Assembly (NCBI RefSeq): GCF_016907915.1
Contig: NZ_JAFBCW010000011.1
Location: 1 to 64,000 of the forward strand
Reading direction: 5' to 3'
Length of the DNA: 64,000 nt
From: Desulforadius tongensis
GTDB taxonomy: Bacteria > Bacillota > Desulfotomaculia > Desulfotomaculales > Desulfohalotomaculaceae
Part shown: one piece after another, positions 34,361-43,583 of the stretch
Numbering within the stretch: position 1 is the first letter of the stretch
Layout of the letters: the number at the start of each line of letters is the position of its first letter
Position numbers and translations under genes: made by a program
Notes under the pieces: generated by a model
Told to the model about the DNA's origin: nothing
Seen by the model: the letters and a program-made list of their open reading frames with translations, nothing else
Databases searched by the model: none

Positions 34361-34711
34361 TTAGTTGTCAATTTGTACAGCCTTAACTGTTGTATACTGT
34401 TCCTCCCCGGATCCTTTAACAGATAATGTATCACACTGAACATTCCAAGTAATTTTAACAGCTAATTGTCCGGAATATTTACTAATATCAATTTTAGCCT
34501 GTCTCATCCAATCCTCAGTTACATGAACCAATATCAGTTCGAATTTATTATTGCGAAACAGCTTAAAACGGGATTCTTCCACTATGTTGTAAAACACGGT
34601 AAATTCTTTAACATCCTTATTAAATAGGTCTGCGTCAGCAATGGTAAACTCCACTTCACCTTTCTTATCACTCTTACCCACCAGCAGTTGAGAATAATCT
34701 GTAGACACCAT
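34361..34711 (-). CDS. Unknown soluble protein (operon gene 1)
   Basis: A 116-aa mostly beta protein with no recognised motif. ATG behind GGGGGTG. It is followed by a 149-nt gap before gene 2, holding no gene that I can support. Confidence 0.72.
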   Translation of the reverse strand: MVSTDYSQLLVGKSDKKGEVEFTIADADLFNKDVKEFTVFYNIVEESRFKLFRNNKFELILVHVTEDWMRQAKIDISKYSGQLAVKITWNVQCDTLSVKGSGEEQYTTVKAVQIDN

Positions 34712-34822
34712 TACACCCCCACAATTTAGTAAGCCTTAGCCCTCCCTTTATATTTGGACATTATTCATCAATATCCTTTTAAAAACACAATACTTACCTG
34801 CATTAATTGCGCACATTAACTC

Positions 34823-34851
34823 TTGCCTTTTTCAACATTTTATAGCATAAT
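34823..34851 (+). promoter_or_regulatory. Sigma-A promoter of the ferredoxin gene
   Basis: TTGCCT and CATAAT with a 17-bp spacer, about 50 bp before the ferredoxin start. Confidence 0.55.
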
Positions 34852-34902
34852 CATAGTTGATGTCTGTTAATTAGTCATTTACTTAAAGGAGGCTGACTAT
34901 TT

Positions 34903-35091
34903 ATGTTCATGGTTTCAATTGATGTGGACAAATGTGAAGGCTGCGGCGCATGTGTAGATCCCTGTCCTGCTACCCTGTTAGAGCTGGTAGACGGTAAAGC
35001 ACAGGTAGCCGGTGACGCTGCAGACTGCATGGGCTGTGAAACCTGTGTAGAAGTTTGCCCCACCGGCGCTGCTACAGTTCAAGAAGTTTAA
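34903..35091 (+). CDS. 2[4Fe-4S] ferredoxin
   Basis: A 62-aa clostridial-type ferredoxin with CEGCGACVDPCP and CMGCETCVEVCP, each binding one 4Fe-4S cluster. A small soluble low-potential electron carrier, probably serving the Hdr fusion, AOR and hydrogenase-type enzymes. AAAGGAGG ribosome site; single-gene transcript with its own terminator. Confidence 0.95.
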   Translation: MFMVSIDVDKCEGCGACVDPCPATLLELVDGKAQVAGDAADCMGCETCVEVCPTGAATVQEV

Positions 35092-35123
35092 TTAACTAAT
35101 ACAGGTTGATCTTTTATTGCCTT

Positions 35124-35154
35124 AAAAGGCTGGGGATTGTATCTCCAGCCTTTT
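35124..35154 (+). terminator. Terminator of the ferredoxin gene
   Basis: Stem AAAAGGCTGG/CCAGCCTTTT, 33 nt past the stop, with T run. Confidence 0.85.
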
Positions 35155-35639
35155 ACCGTTTCATAGGTTGATAATAATTTTACATGTAATATAAACGTTT
35201 TTATGAAATAATATTAAATATATATTAAATATATGTTAAAATTAACTTAAGAGCAATCAATGCTCATTCTGCTGCACAATTAGCTCTTTTATATTTGTCG
35301 AATGCATAAATATATTTTCGAATTAGCTTTATAAAATTTTAAATTAATAGCAGAGCTTTTGAAAAGTAAAATTTATTTTAGTTTAATATTCAGAAAAAGA
35401 GGATTTTTTCATTCGGTTGTCTAATTAGTTGGATGGTAGCCATGTTATGATGGCGGAACAGCGGGTTTAAGTAATCATAATTATACGCGGGAAGGAATGT
35501 GAAATAAATTTCTTTTTCTGAATAAAAATAAAATTTAAAATTAACTTTTAATTATCAGAATCGGACAAAAATTTGCTGCAAAGCAATAATCATTATAATG
35601 GCTATGCCATTAAAAATAAAGGCGGAGGTGGAAAATTTT
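35155..35639 (+). other. Long AT-rich leader of the hydrogenase operon
   Basis: 485 bases with no supported gene. AT-rich repeats (ATTAAATATATATTAAATATATG near 35213 are too low in complexity to interpret) and a GCCAT/ATGGC inverted repeat near 35439-35455. It must contain the promoter of hydA; no FNR, Rex or sigma-54 site fits well. Confidence 0.4.
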
Positions 35640-37193
35640 ATGGATAAGCAAAAGGCACGCAGTACAGAAATGACCAGGCGCGGCTTTCTCAAAATGTTCG
35701 GAAGCCTTGGCCTGGTTGGTGCCACAGCAACCCTGGCCGGCTGTTCCAAAGAGCCCATGGGTGGCAAGGGTTGGCTGCCGCAGCAGTATCAAGCAGCCAG
35801 TTCTTATCCGTCACAAGTGCGCGGTCGTGTACCCATCGACCCAAACAATCCATCTATCATGCGGGATGACGAAAAGTGCATCCTTTGCGGCCAATGCCTG
35901 GAGGTTTGTGAAAAGGTTCAAACTGTATTTGGCCATTACGAATTACCGGTTAAAGATGAAGTAATATGCGTAAACTGCGGCCAGTGCACTCTATGGTGCC
36001 CCACCGCTGCTATCACCGAAAAGGATGATACAGCCCGGGTACTGGAAGCAATTGAAGACCCAGACACTGTAGTGGTTGTTCAAACCGCACCCGCCACCAG
36101 GGTAGGTCTTGGTGAAGAGTTCGGCCTGCCGGCAGGCTCATGGGTAGAAGGTAAGCAGGTCGCCGCTCTTAAAAAACTGGGTTTTGACTATGTATTTGAC
36201 ACCAACTTCAGTGCTGACCTAACCATTATGGAGGAAGGTACCGAATTAATTAACCGGATAACCAAGAAGAGCAAGGCACCTCTACCGCAGTTTACCTCCT
36301 GCAGTCCCGGCTGGGTTAAATTCTGCGAGTATTATTACCCCGATCTGCTGGAACACATGTCTTCCGCCAAGTCACCCCAGCAAATGCTTGGCGCTTTAAT
36401 CAAGACATACTTTGCCAAAGAGAAAAATATCGATCCGAAGAAAATCTTCTCGGTATCAATAATGCCCTGTACAGCTAAAAAGTTTGAGTGTTCCCGCCCG
36501 GAAATGAATGATGCCGGTTTACACCACGGCGATGAAACAATGCGCGATGTGGATGCAGTTCTCACCGTCAGGGAATTAGCCCGGATGATTAAAAACAAAG
36601 GCATTGACCTGAACAAGCTGCCGGAGGAAAAATACGACCAGCTAATGGGCACGGGCTCAGGGGCAGGTTTAATCTTCGGTGCCACGGGCGGTGTTATGGA
36701 AGCTGCCGTTCGTACAGCCTATTTTGTACTCACCAAGCAGGATGTACCGGAAGGCCTGCTCAATCTGAAACCGGTACGGGGATTGGAAGGCGTAAAAGAA
36801 GCTTCCCTGGACATTCCCGGCGTGGGAACACTGAGAATTGCAGTGGCTCATGGCCTGAGCAATGCTCGTAAACTGATGGATGAAGTTCGCCGCGGCGAAT
36901 CTCCTTACCACTTTATTGAGATTATGTGCTGTCCCGGCGGGTGTATCAGCGGCGGCGGGCAGCCGCGTACCGCACTGCCCCCAAGCAACGAAGTGCGTGA
37001 AAAGCGTATTGCCAGCCTTTACGCCAAGGACGCTTCATATAAGCTGCGTTTAAGCCATGAAAACCCGGAAATTCTCGCTCTTTACGAAAAATATTTGGAA
37101 CATCCCATCAGCCATTTAGCTCATGAATTACTACATACAGAATATACAAGCCGGGGCGACAAGTTGACAGCCAAAGGTAGTAAATTAGGTTAA
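35640..37193 (+). CDS. Exported [FeFe] hydrogenase catalytic subunit with Tat signal
   Basis: A 517-aa protein. The N-terminus carries a twin-arginine signal (TRRGFLK, residues 12-18, then a hydrophobic core ending at AGC). Two 4Fe-4S sites follow (C80-C90, C110-C120), then the H-cluster motifs TSCSPGW (219), MPCTAKK (275) and MCCPGGCISGGG (429), all needed cysteines present, and a fused small-subunit-like tail (about 455-517). It is a catalytic group A type. With HybA-like and NrfD-like partners encoded next, it would oxidise or evolve H2 outside the membrane and exchange electrons with quinone. ATG at 35640 behind GGAGGTGG. Maturases are not in the window. Confidence 0.93.
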   Translation: MDKQKARSTEMTRRGFLKMFGSLGLVGATATLAGCSKEPMGGKGWLPQQYQAASSYPSQVRGRVPIDPNNPSIMRDDEKCILCGQCLEVCEKVQTVFGHYELPVKDEVICVNCGQCTLWCPTAAITEKDDTARVLEAIEDPDTVVVVQTAPATRVGLGEEFGLPAGSWVEGKQVAALKKLGFDYVFDTNFSADLTIMEEGTELINRITKKSKAPLPQFTSCSPGWVKFCEYYYPDLLEHMSSAKSPQQMLGALIKTYFAKEKNIDPKKIFSVSIMPCTAKKFECSRPEMNDAGLHHGDETMRDVDAVLTVRELARMIKNKGIDLNKLPEEKYDQLMGTGSGAGLIFGATGGVMEAAVRTAYFVLTKQDVPEGLLNLKPVRGLEGVKEASLDIPGVGTLRIAVAHGLSNARKLMDEVRRGESPYHFIEIMCCPGGCISGGGQPRTALPPSNEVREKRIASLYAKDASYKLRLSHENPEILALYEKYLEHPISHLAHELLHTEYTSRGDKLTAKGSKLG

Positions 37194-37219
37194 CAAGCAC
37201 CACTGGGAGGTGAAATTAC

Positions 37220-38002
37220 ATGAGTAAAGGTGTACTGGTTGATTTAACTAAGTGCATCGGCTGTGGTAGCTGTACCGTAGCCTGCAAATTATATAACGAT
37301 AATAAATTTGAAAAGGATAGTCCCGCTATCGGCGAAAATCCCAAGTTAACCGATGAAAACTGGACTATCGTTACCGCCAAGAAAACAGAGAAGGACGGCC
37401 AGCCCGTATGGCGTTATGTAAAACAGCAGTGCCTGCACTGTGAGCATCCAGCATGTGCATCCGCCTGCTTTGCCAAGGCATTCCAAAAAACAGAAGAAGG
37501 GCCTGTTATTTACTACCCGCACCTGTGCGTGGGCTGCCGTTACTGCATGCTGGCCTGTCCCTTCGATATTCCCAAGTATCAGTGGGAAAAATCATTCCCG
37601 CTGGTTACTAAGTGTCAAATGTGCTCGGGCAAGGTGGCTAAAGGAGAAGCCCCGGCATGTGTCAGCGTTTGTCCTACCAATGTAATGACATTTGGTGAGC
37701 GTGATGAAATTCTGGCTTTGGCCAAGAAAACCATCGAAAGTGACAGTAAATACGTTAAGCATATTTACGGTGAAAAAGAAGCCGGCGGTACAGACTGGAT
37801 TTATATTTCCGACGTGCCCTTTGAGCAGTTAGGCTTCCGTACCGATGTCACCACAACACCGCTGCCCGAATACAGTCACAGTTTCTTGAAATACACCCCG
37901 TATGTGATAGTTGGCTGGGGTTCATTGTTAACCGGTATGTATCTGTACACCAAGCGGCGTAATAAGATTGCCCAAGAGGAGAAAAAAGACGTACACCTGT
38001 AG
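37220..38002 (+). CDS. HybA-like 4x[4Fe-4S] electron transfer subunit
   Basis: A 260-aa protein with four cysteine groups (CIGCGSCTVAC, CLHCEHPACASAC, CVGCRYCMLAC, CQMC...CVSVCP) and one C-terminal membrane helix (YTPYVIVGWGSLLTGMYLY). It lacks a signal peptide, so it may be carried out folded with HydA by the Tat system. It conducts electrons between hydrogenase and the NrfD-like subunit. Confidence 0.92.
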   Translation: MSKGVLVDLTKCIGCGSCTVACKLYNDNKFEKDSPAIGENPKLTDENWTIVTAKKTEKDGQPVWRYVKQQCLHCEHPACASACFAKAFQKTEEGPVIYYPHLCVGCRYCMLACPFDIPKYQWEKSFPLVTKCQMCSGKVAKGEAPACVSVCPTNVMTFGERDEILALAKKTIESDSKYVKHIYGEKEAGGTDWIYISDVPFEQLGFRTDVTTTPLPEYSHSFLKYTPYVIVGWGSLLTGMYLYTKRRNKIAQEEKKDVHL

Positions 38003-38056
38003 TAGCCAACAGTCACAGTTAAATAATAAACCAGTTAATAAAAGGGGGTTATAATT

Positions 38057-39196
38057 TTGGCGGCTACTAATACTCAAAGTTGGAGTTTTCGCTTAACTCC
38101 GACCAGGGTTTTGCTATTTATCCTGGCTGGCATGGCTGCAGCCATTGCCTTATGGCGTTTAATCGTGGGCCTAGGGCCAACAACCAACCTCAATGACCAG
38201 TGGCCCTGGGGGTTGTGGATCGGTTTTGACGTGTTGACAGGTGTTGCTTTGGCCGGTGGTGGTTACAGTACAGCACTTATCGTACACATTTTACACATTA
38301 ATAAGTTTAATGAAATTGGTCGCAGTGCAATGTTAACCTCAATGCTCGGGTACTTACTGGTAATGGCCGGTTTGTTCCTGGATATCGGTCAATGGTTTAA
38401 CTTCTGGCGTCCCTTCGTATCTTGGGGCTACCACTCTGTGCTGTTCGAAGTATTCTGGTGCGTATCCTTATATACCACCATTCAGGTAATCGAGTTCGGT
38501 GAAATTCTTACCGAAAGAGTTGCCAAACCATGGCACAAATTTTTCAGAAAAATCATGCCGTTCCTGTTGATTGTAGGTGTGTTGCTGCCTACTATGCACC
38601 AGTCTTCACTGGGCGGACTGTACCTGATTGAAGTTGGTAAACTGCACCCGCTGTGGTGGTCACCATTTATCCCGCTGTTCTTCTTAATGTCTTCGTTCTT
38701 TGTGGGTCCGGCTATGGTGGCTGTGGAAACATCACTGGCCGGCAGGGCATACAACCACCAGGTTGACCTTAAGGTTCTGCGCGGGTTGGCTAAAATTGGC
38801 GGAACTTTAATGGTGATTTACCTGGCACTAAAAGCCATCGACTTCAGCAACCGCGACGCTTGGCAGTATGTATTTGCCGGCGGGCTGGAATCTAATATGT
38901 TCTTACTGGAAACCATCGGTGGCGTAATTATACCCTTGATTATACTCATCAGTCCCTGGGGTAAAACCAGAAGCGGTTTAGTAACCTATGGTGCATTAAC
39001 AGCTTTAGGTGTAGTTGTAAACCGTCTCAATGTGGTAATTACCGGTATGGTCAACTACTATGGTCCCGGTTATATTCCGGCCTGGACGGAAATTGTGGTT
39101 AGTGCCGGTCTGGTAGCAGGTGGTATATTGGCATACTGCTTCATTGTAGAAAACTTTAACATCCTGGGTCATCATGAAGAACACGAAGCGGCGTAA
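38057..39196 (+). CDS. NrfD/HybB-family integral membrane subunit
   Basis: A 379-aa polytopic protein of about 10 helices, family-typical DQWPWGLWIGFDVLTG and TMHQSSLGGLYL motifs. It binds quinone in relatives (HybB, PsrC). It would anchor the exported hydrogenase and link it to the quinone pool. TTG start behind AGGGGG. Confidence 0.92.
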   Translation: MAATNTQSWSFRLTPTRVLLFILAGMAAAIALWRLIVGLGPTTNLNDQWPWGLWIGFDVLTGVALAGGGYSTALIVHILHINKFNEIGRSAMLTSMLGYLLVMAGLFLDIGQWFNFWRPFVSWGYHSVLFEVFWCVSLYTTIQVIEFGEILTERVAKPWHKFFRKIMPFLLIVGVLLPTMHQSSLGGLYLIEVGKLHPLWWSPFIPLFFLMSSFFVGPAMVAVETSLAGRAYNHQVDLKVLRGLAKIGGTLMVIYLALKAIDFSNRDAWQYVFAGGLESNMFLLETIGGVIIPLIILISPWGKTRSGLVTYGALTALGVVVNRLNVVITGMVNYYGPGYIPAWTEIVVSAGLVAGGILAYCFIVENFNILGHHEEHEAA

Positions 39197-39209
39197 AATA
39201 TGTTAAAAA

Positions 39210-39241
39210 ATTCCGGGGGTTAAAACCCCGGATTTTTTTTT
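39210..39241 (+). terminator. Terminator of the hydrogenase operon
   Basis: Stem TCCGGGG/CCCCGGA with nine T after it, 14 nt past the stop. Confidence 0.92.
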
Positions 39242-39309
39242 GTGTATAATATCGGTAATTAAGTCATATTAAGCTATAATAATGTATATTGCTGTATGGA
39301 GGAGTATTT

Positions 39310-40563
39310 ATGCATTATGACTTGGTAGTAATCGGCGGCGGCCCGGCAGGTATGATGGCCGCTGCAACAGCAGCTCAAAAAGGTCTGCAGGTACTGTTAA
39401 TCGAAAAAAACGAAAAACTAGGTAAAAAATTATATATCACCGGTAAGGGCAGATGCAACGTTACCAATTACGGGGATATGGAAGATTTCTTTGACAATAT
39501 AGTCACTAACAAAAAATTTTTATACAGCGCCCTATACACCTTTAACAACTACCAGCTGGTGGAATTATTAAATAATCTGGGTGTTAAAACAAAGATTGAA
39601 CGCGGCAGCAGGGTTTTTCCGGAAAGCGATAAATCAAGCGATATAATTAAAGGTTTTGAACGATATTTAAAAAAAAGCAGGGTGGATATAAGGTATAATA
39701 ACGCAGCCAAAAAAATACTGACCAAGGACAACCGGGTGACCGGGGTGCTGCTAAAAAACAATGAACAGATCAATTGTAACAATGTGCTGATAGCCACCGG
39801 CGGAATGTCCTATCAGCACACCGGTTCCACCGGGGACGGGTATCAGCTGGCCGGGGAGCTGGGACATACCGTTATCGAGCCCAAGCCCGCCCTGGTCCCC
39901 CTGGTGACCGGGGAAAGTTGGGTAAAAGAGCTGCAGGGATTAACTTTAAAAAATGTTACCGCCACTTTAACCGCCGGTGGAAAAACAGTGGCCAGTAAGT
40001 TCGGCGAAATGCTCTTTACTCACTTTGGAGTTTCCGGGCCAATAATTCTTTCCCTCAGCAGTTTGCTAAATAAAAATGCCCGCAGTGAAGTAAAATTGTT
40101 TATTGATTTGAAACCAGCCTTATCAGATGAGCAGTTGGACCAGCGTATACAAAGGGATTTCCGCAAATACATAAATAAACAGGTTAAAAACGCTCTCAAT
40201 GATCTGCTGCCCAAAAGATTAATACCGGTGATAATAAAGCTCACCGGACTCAGCAGCAAAGTGGTAAATCAAGTAACCAAAAAAGAACGTCTTACCCTGG
40301 TGCACACCTTAAAGAGTCTGCAGCTGACGGTAACCGGAACCAGGCCGCTAAATGAAGCCATAATTACCAGCGGTGGGATCAGCACCGGTGAAATTAACCC
40401 TTCCACCCTGGAGTCAAAACTGGTTCAGGGGTTGTACTTCGCAGGAGAAGTTATTGATGTGGACGCCTTAACAGGAGGATACAACCTACAAATTGCTTTT
40501 TCCACCGGTTATTTAAGCGGTAAAAGTGCCGCGGAAAAAACAAAAGGTAAACTTGGCCTCTAA
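39310..40563 (+). CDS. BaiN/HI0933-family FAD-dependent oxidoreductase
   Basis: A 417-aa flavoprotein with N-terminal [24 protein letters not shown] and C-terminal [16 protein letters not shown] and [24 protein letters not shown], the hallmarks of the family. Physiological substrate unknown. ATG at 39310 behind GGAGGAG. Overlaps the convergent broken gene by 4 nt. Confidence 0.92.
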   Translation: MHYDLVVIGGGPAGMMAAATAAQKGLQVLLIEKNEKLGKKLYITGKGRCNVTNYGDMEDFFDNIVTNKKFLYSALYTFNNYQLVELLNNLGVKTKIERGSRVFPESDKSSDIIKGFERYLKKSRVDIRYNNAAKKILTKDNRVTGVLLKNNEQINCNNVLIATGGMSYQHTGSTGDGYQLAGELGHTVIEPKPALVPLVTGESWVKELQGLTLKNVTATLTAGGKTVASKFGEMLFTHFGVSGPIILSLSSLLNKNARSEVKLFIDLKPALSDEQLDQRIQRDFRKYINKQVKNALNDLLPKRLIPVIIKLTGLSSKVVNQVTKKERLTLVHTLKSLQLTVTGTRPLNEAIITSGGISTGEINPSTLESKLVQGLYFAGEVIDVDALTGGYNLQIAFSTGYLSGKSAAEKTKGKLGL

Positions 40564-40991
40564 CCTACCAACACGTTATATGCCCTGGATAAATTTAAAT
40601 CTGAGAGATACAGGTTTTCAGCACACTCCCGGAAACCGGATACCGAAAAGTAAGCGTTCCAATCCCTGTGATAGTCAAAGGACTTCTCTGCCCCCATCAC
40701 AACCCGGTGCCACTTTTCTCTAAAATATTGTCCAAACTGTGCTTGTAAATCTTTCATATCACCTGCTTCCTCCGTCAACAGCCAAACAGCATCCAGGTTG
40801 CCCACGGCAACCACTTTTCTTTCATTATCTCAGCCAGTCCGGTAAAAATATACCCGCATATTTTCCTCTCTTACCTGCTCCAGCACGGTTTTATCCATTG
40901 TACCAAACACGATAACCGTGCTTTGAGCAGCAATTGCTTTGGCTTCATTTAATTGGCTGCTGCCCATGGCCACCAGTAATGCTTCTGCCAA
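40560..40991 (-). pseudogene. Gene interrupted by an in-frame TGA
   Basis: From TTG at 40991 (GGAGGGTGA 5 nt upstream) a 53-codon frame runs into TGA at 40830-40832 and continues unbroken in the same frame for 89 more codons. The two halves look like one 143-residue protein of a family I do not recognise; the N-half has a TVIVFGTMDKTVLEQ strand-helix. The TGA could be a CGA(Arg) to TGA mutation. A hairpin with 7-bp stem (40796-40812) begins 17 nt after it, a spacing compatible with a bacterial SECIS, but no redox motif surrounds the codon, so a nonsense mutation is more likely. Confidence 0.6.
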
Positions 40992-41044
40992 CTGTCACCC
41001 TCCAGTGCATCTTTAACTGCTTTATTGGAAATAATATCAATAAT

Positions 41045-41422
41045 ATGAAAAAGTCAACAGTTTATTTACTCCCCACAATGGAAGACCGCCGCTGTGCCGA
41101 AACGGCACTAACAACCTTTCTAACGGTGCAAAGCAGCACAGCCAGGTCAGCTATGCTGGCAGCTTTAAAAGGTATTTTAAAAAAATACCGCCTGTCTAAA
41201 CTTAATCTGCATAATTGTACTGCAGAAATTAACCGCTCCGGTTGTATAGCAATAAAGCCTAAAAAATTTATTACCGGCAGCAGCTGTCCCGGTTGTAATG
41301 AAAATTTATATTCCGCCGATTCAAAGGTGCGAATACTAAGTATTTGTGAGGGAAATACCTGGGATACTGTAACTTACGGCTGCCGGTGTGGAGAAGTATT
41401 CGGCAAAATAGAACGCACTTAA
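41045..41422 (+). CDS. Unknown protein with C-terminal zinc-ribbon-like cysteines
   Basis: A 125-aa product with CPGCNEN and CRCGE cysteine pairs near the C-terminus. The frame is open upstream to 40934, where it would overlap the antisense of the broken gene; ATG 41045 is chosen as the first sensible start, although no strong ribosome site precedes it. Function unknown. Confidence 0.6.
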   Translation: MKKSTVYLLPTMEDRRCAETALTTFLTVQSSTARSAMLAALKGILKKYRLSKLNLHNCTAEINRSGCIAIKPKKFITGSSCPGCNENLYSADSKVRILSICEGNTWDTVTYGCRCGEVFGKIERT

Positions 41423-41465
41423 TTTAATTAAGTTCTTTACCGCACCACAGGCCCATGTGCTTGGC

Positions 41466-41513
41466 AAATCATGGGATATATACAGGATTTCCCTGCATTA
41501 CATCCCATGATTT
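41466..41513. terminator. Terminator between converging genes
   Basis: Twelve-bp stem AAATCATGGGAT/ATCCCATGATTT with a 24-nt loop, between the 125-aa gene and the ABC ATPase gene. T run on the plus strand. Confidence 0.6.
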
Positions 41514-41582
41514 TAAACAACCGTAAAAAGCAATATAATTAACTACAAAACAACTGCTCCAATAACACGTGCCAGCCCCAAC

Positions 41583-42680
41583 TTATACCCTATTTCTTCT
41601 TATTGAACCTTCACTAGTTTTATCAAATAGATGGATTTTAGCAAAGTTTAATGAAATATTGACTTTATCCCCTGTGTCTGCATTAAACTTTGGAGGTGCA
41701 ATTATTTTATATTTTCTTTCTCCTATAACGACATTAACCAGCTTATCTCTTCCTAAAGGTTCTACAACATAAATTTCCGCCTGCAGTGTATTGCACTTAG
41801 ATTCAGTTATTGTTAAATCCTCGGGGCGTATACCCAGTACCAGCTGCTTTGAACATGAAGAAAAATCAAACCGCTCCCTTGAACTTTCCGGCAGCTCCAG
41901 CTTAATTACTTCATTTTTTACAAAATATTTACCCTCCTCTTCTACAAGTTCCACATCTATAAAGTTCATCGGAGGATTACCTATGAAATTTGCAATAAAT
42001 AAATTTTTGGGGTTTTCATATAATTCCTCAGGTATATCAAAATCCTGCAATTTTCCGTTATTCATAATTGCAATTCTATCTGCCATAGTTAATGCTTCCG
42101 TTTGATCATGTGTTACAAGCACCATATTTATGCCCAAATCTTTCTGCAATTTTTTTATTTCTGCCCTCATATTTATCCTTAACCTGGCATCAAGATTTGA
42201 CAGCGGCTCATCTAAGAGCATTATTTGCGGTTCTTTAACCAGCGCCCTTGCCAGAGATACCCTCTGCTGCTGTCCCCCTGACAATTGTCCCGGTTTTCTA
42301 TCCAGTAAATGTCCTATTTCAACTTTATTAGCAGCCTGCATTACCCTTTTCTTAATTTCATCCTTGGACATTTTTTTCAGTTTTAAAGGAAAGGCAATAT
42401 TTTCAAATACTGTCATATGAGGGTATAATGCATAACTTTGAAAGCACATACCTATATTTCTATTCTTCGGCAGTACATCATTCATCACTTTATCATCGAA
42501 CATTATTTTCCCTGAACTGGGTTTATATATTCCTGCAATCATCAATAATGTAGTGGTTTTTCCGCATCCACTGGGGCCCAATAAAGCCACAAATTCGCCA
42601 TCTTTAAATTTCACATTTAAATTATCCACTGCCGTAAAGTTCCCAAATTTTTTAGTAACATTTTCAAAGATAACCTTCAA
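41583..42680 (-). CDS. ABC sugar transporter ATP-binding protein (MalK/UgpC type)
   Basis: A 365-aa ATPase from TTG 42680 (GGGAGG 10 nt upstream): Walker A GPSGCGKTT, signature LSGGQQQR, Walker B LLDEPLSNLD, H-loop VTHDQ, and a C-terminal TOBE/regulatory region (about 240-365). The frame is open 42 codons further but without homology. Last gene of a four-gene importer operon. Substrate probably a sugar or glycerol-3-phosphate, not resolvable by eye. Confidence 0.93.
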   Translation of the reverse strand: MKVIFENVTKKFGNFTAVDNLNVKFKDGEFVALLGPSGCGKTTTLLMIAGIYKPSSGKIMFDDKVMNDVLPKNRNIGMCFQSYALYPHMTVFENIAFPLKLKKMSKDEIKKRVMQAANKVEIGHLLDRKPGQLSGGQQQRVSLARALVKEPQIMLLDEPLSNLDARLRINMRAEIKKLQKDLGINMVLVTHDQTEALTMADRIAIMNNGKLQDFDIPEELYENPKNLFIANFIGNPPMNFIDVELVEEEGKYFVKNEVIKLELPESSRERFDFSSCSKQLVLGIRPEDLTITESKCNTLQAEIYVVEPLGRDKLVNVVIGERKYKIIAPPKFNADTGDKVNISLNFAKIHLFDKTSEGSIRRNRV

Positions 42681-42700
42681 TGATACCACCTCCCATTCTA

Positions 42701-43567
42701 TTAATTCGGGCCTTTTACTCCACCGAATGACACCTTCATAAGTGACTTCTGGGAAAATATGAAGAAAAGGATAGTAGGTATCATATAAAACAAACCTGCC
42801 GCACATAAGAGGCCATAATCTAACATTTTGAAATCTCCTATTAAATTTTTAAGGTAAATTGCCAGTGTATAGTTCTCAGGAGAGTATATAAATGTAAAGG
42901 CATATATAAATTCAGACCAACCAGACATAAATGCAAAAATTGCCACCGCAGCTATTCCGGGTTTCAGCTGGGGAATTATAATCTTCCACCATGTTTGTAA
43001 GCGATTACATCCATCTATATAAGACGCCCATTCAATATCCCAGGGAATACCATCAAAGAACCCCTTCATCATCCATGTTGCCATAGGCAGCTCCAAAGCA
43101 ACTTTAACTAATATAACTCCTAATAATTTATCAAGTAAATTTAATTTTTGAAGCACAATATATAAAGCAATTAACAGCGCTACTCCCGGGAATGCATGCA
43201 AAAATATCGTTAATTTCATTATCAAATCTTTTCCTGCAAATTTCATCCTGGACAATGCAAATCCAGATAAGGCAGCAATCAATATTTCAATAACAGTTAT
43301 TCCTGCTGCCAGCACAAATGTATTCCATGTTATGGGCCATATACTTTGAAAAGCAGTCGTCCCTATTCTTACTTCACTCCAAAGAAACCTCCAGTTTTGC
43401 AATGTAAATTTATTCGGAATTATTCCCCCAAAAGCTCCATCAGACAATGAATTTAAAAACAACCATCCGTAGGCGATAAATAAAGGTAAACTCACTATGA
43501 CAAGGACTACATACACCATAACCCTGGGGATTATTGTTTCCAGTCTATCTTTTTGGATTAATCCCAA
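42701..43567 (-). CDS. ABC sugar transporter permease (MalG type)
   Basis: A 288-aa six-helix carbohydrate permease with the EAA loop (MDGCNRLQTWWKIIIPQLKPGIA-like around residues 184-207; key residues E/D, G and P present). Start TTG behind GGGAGGG. It pairs with the MalF-type permease upstream. Confidence 0.92.
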   Translation of the reverse strand: MGLIQKDRLETIIPRVMVYVVLVIVSLPLFIAYGWLFLNSLSDGAFGGIIPNKFTLQNWRFLWSEVRIGTTAFQSIWPITWNTFVLAAGITVIEILIAALSGFALSRMKFAGKDLIMKLTIFLHAFPGVALLIALYIVLQKLNLLDKLLGVILVKVALELPMATWMMKGFFDGIPWDIEWASYIDGCNRLQTWWKIIIPQLKPGIAAVAIFAFMSGWSEFIYAFTFIYSPENYTLAIYLKNLIGDFKMLDYGLLCAAGLFYMIPTILFFIFSQKSLMKVSFGGVKGPN

Positions 43568-43583
43568 CTTTCTCCCTCCCTTT

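Noticed and set aside
35155-35639. Rex or FNR site before the hydrogenase
   Set aside because: Only partial half sites; nothing beyond what AT-rich DNA gives by chance.
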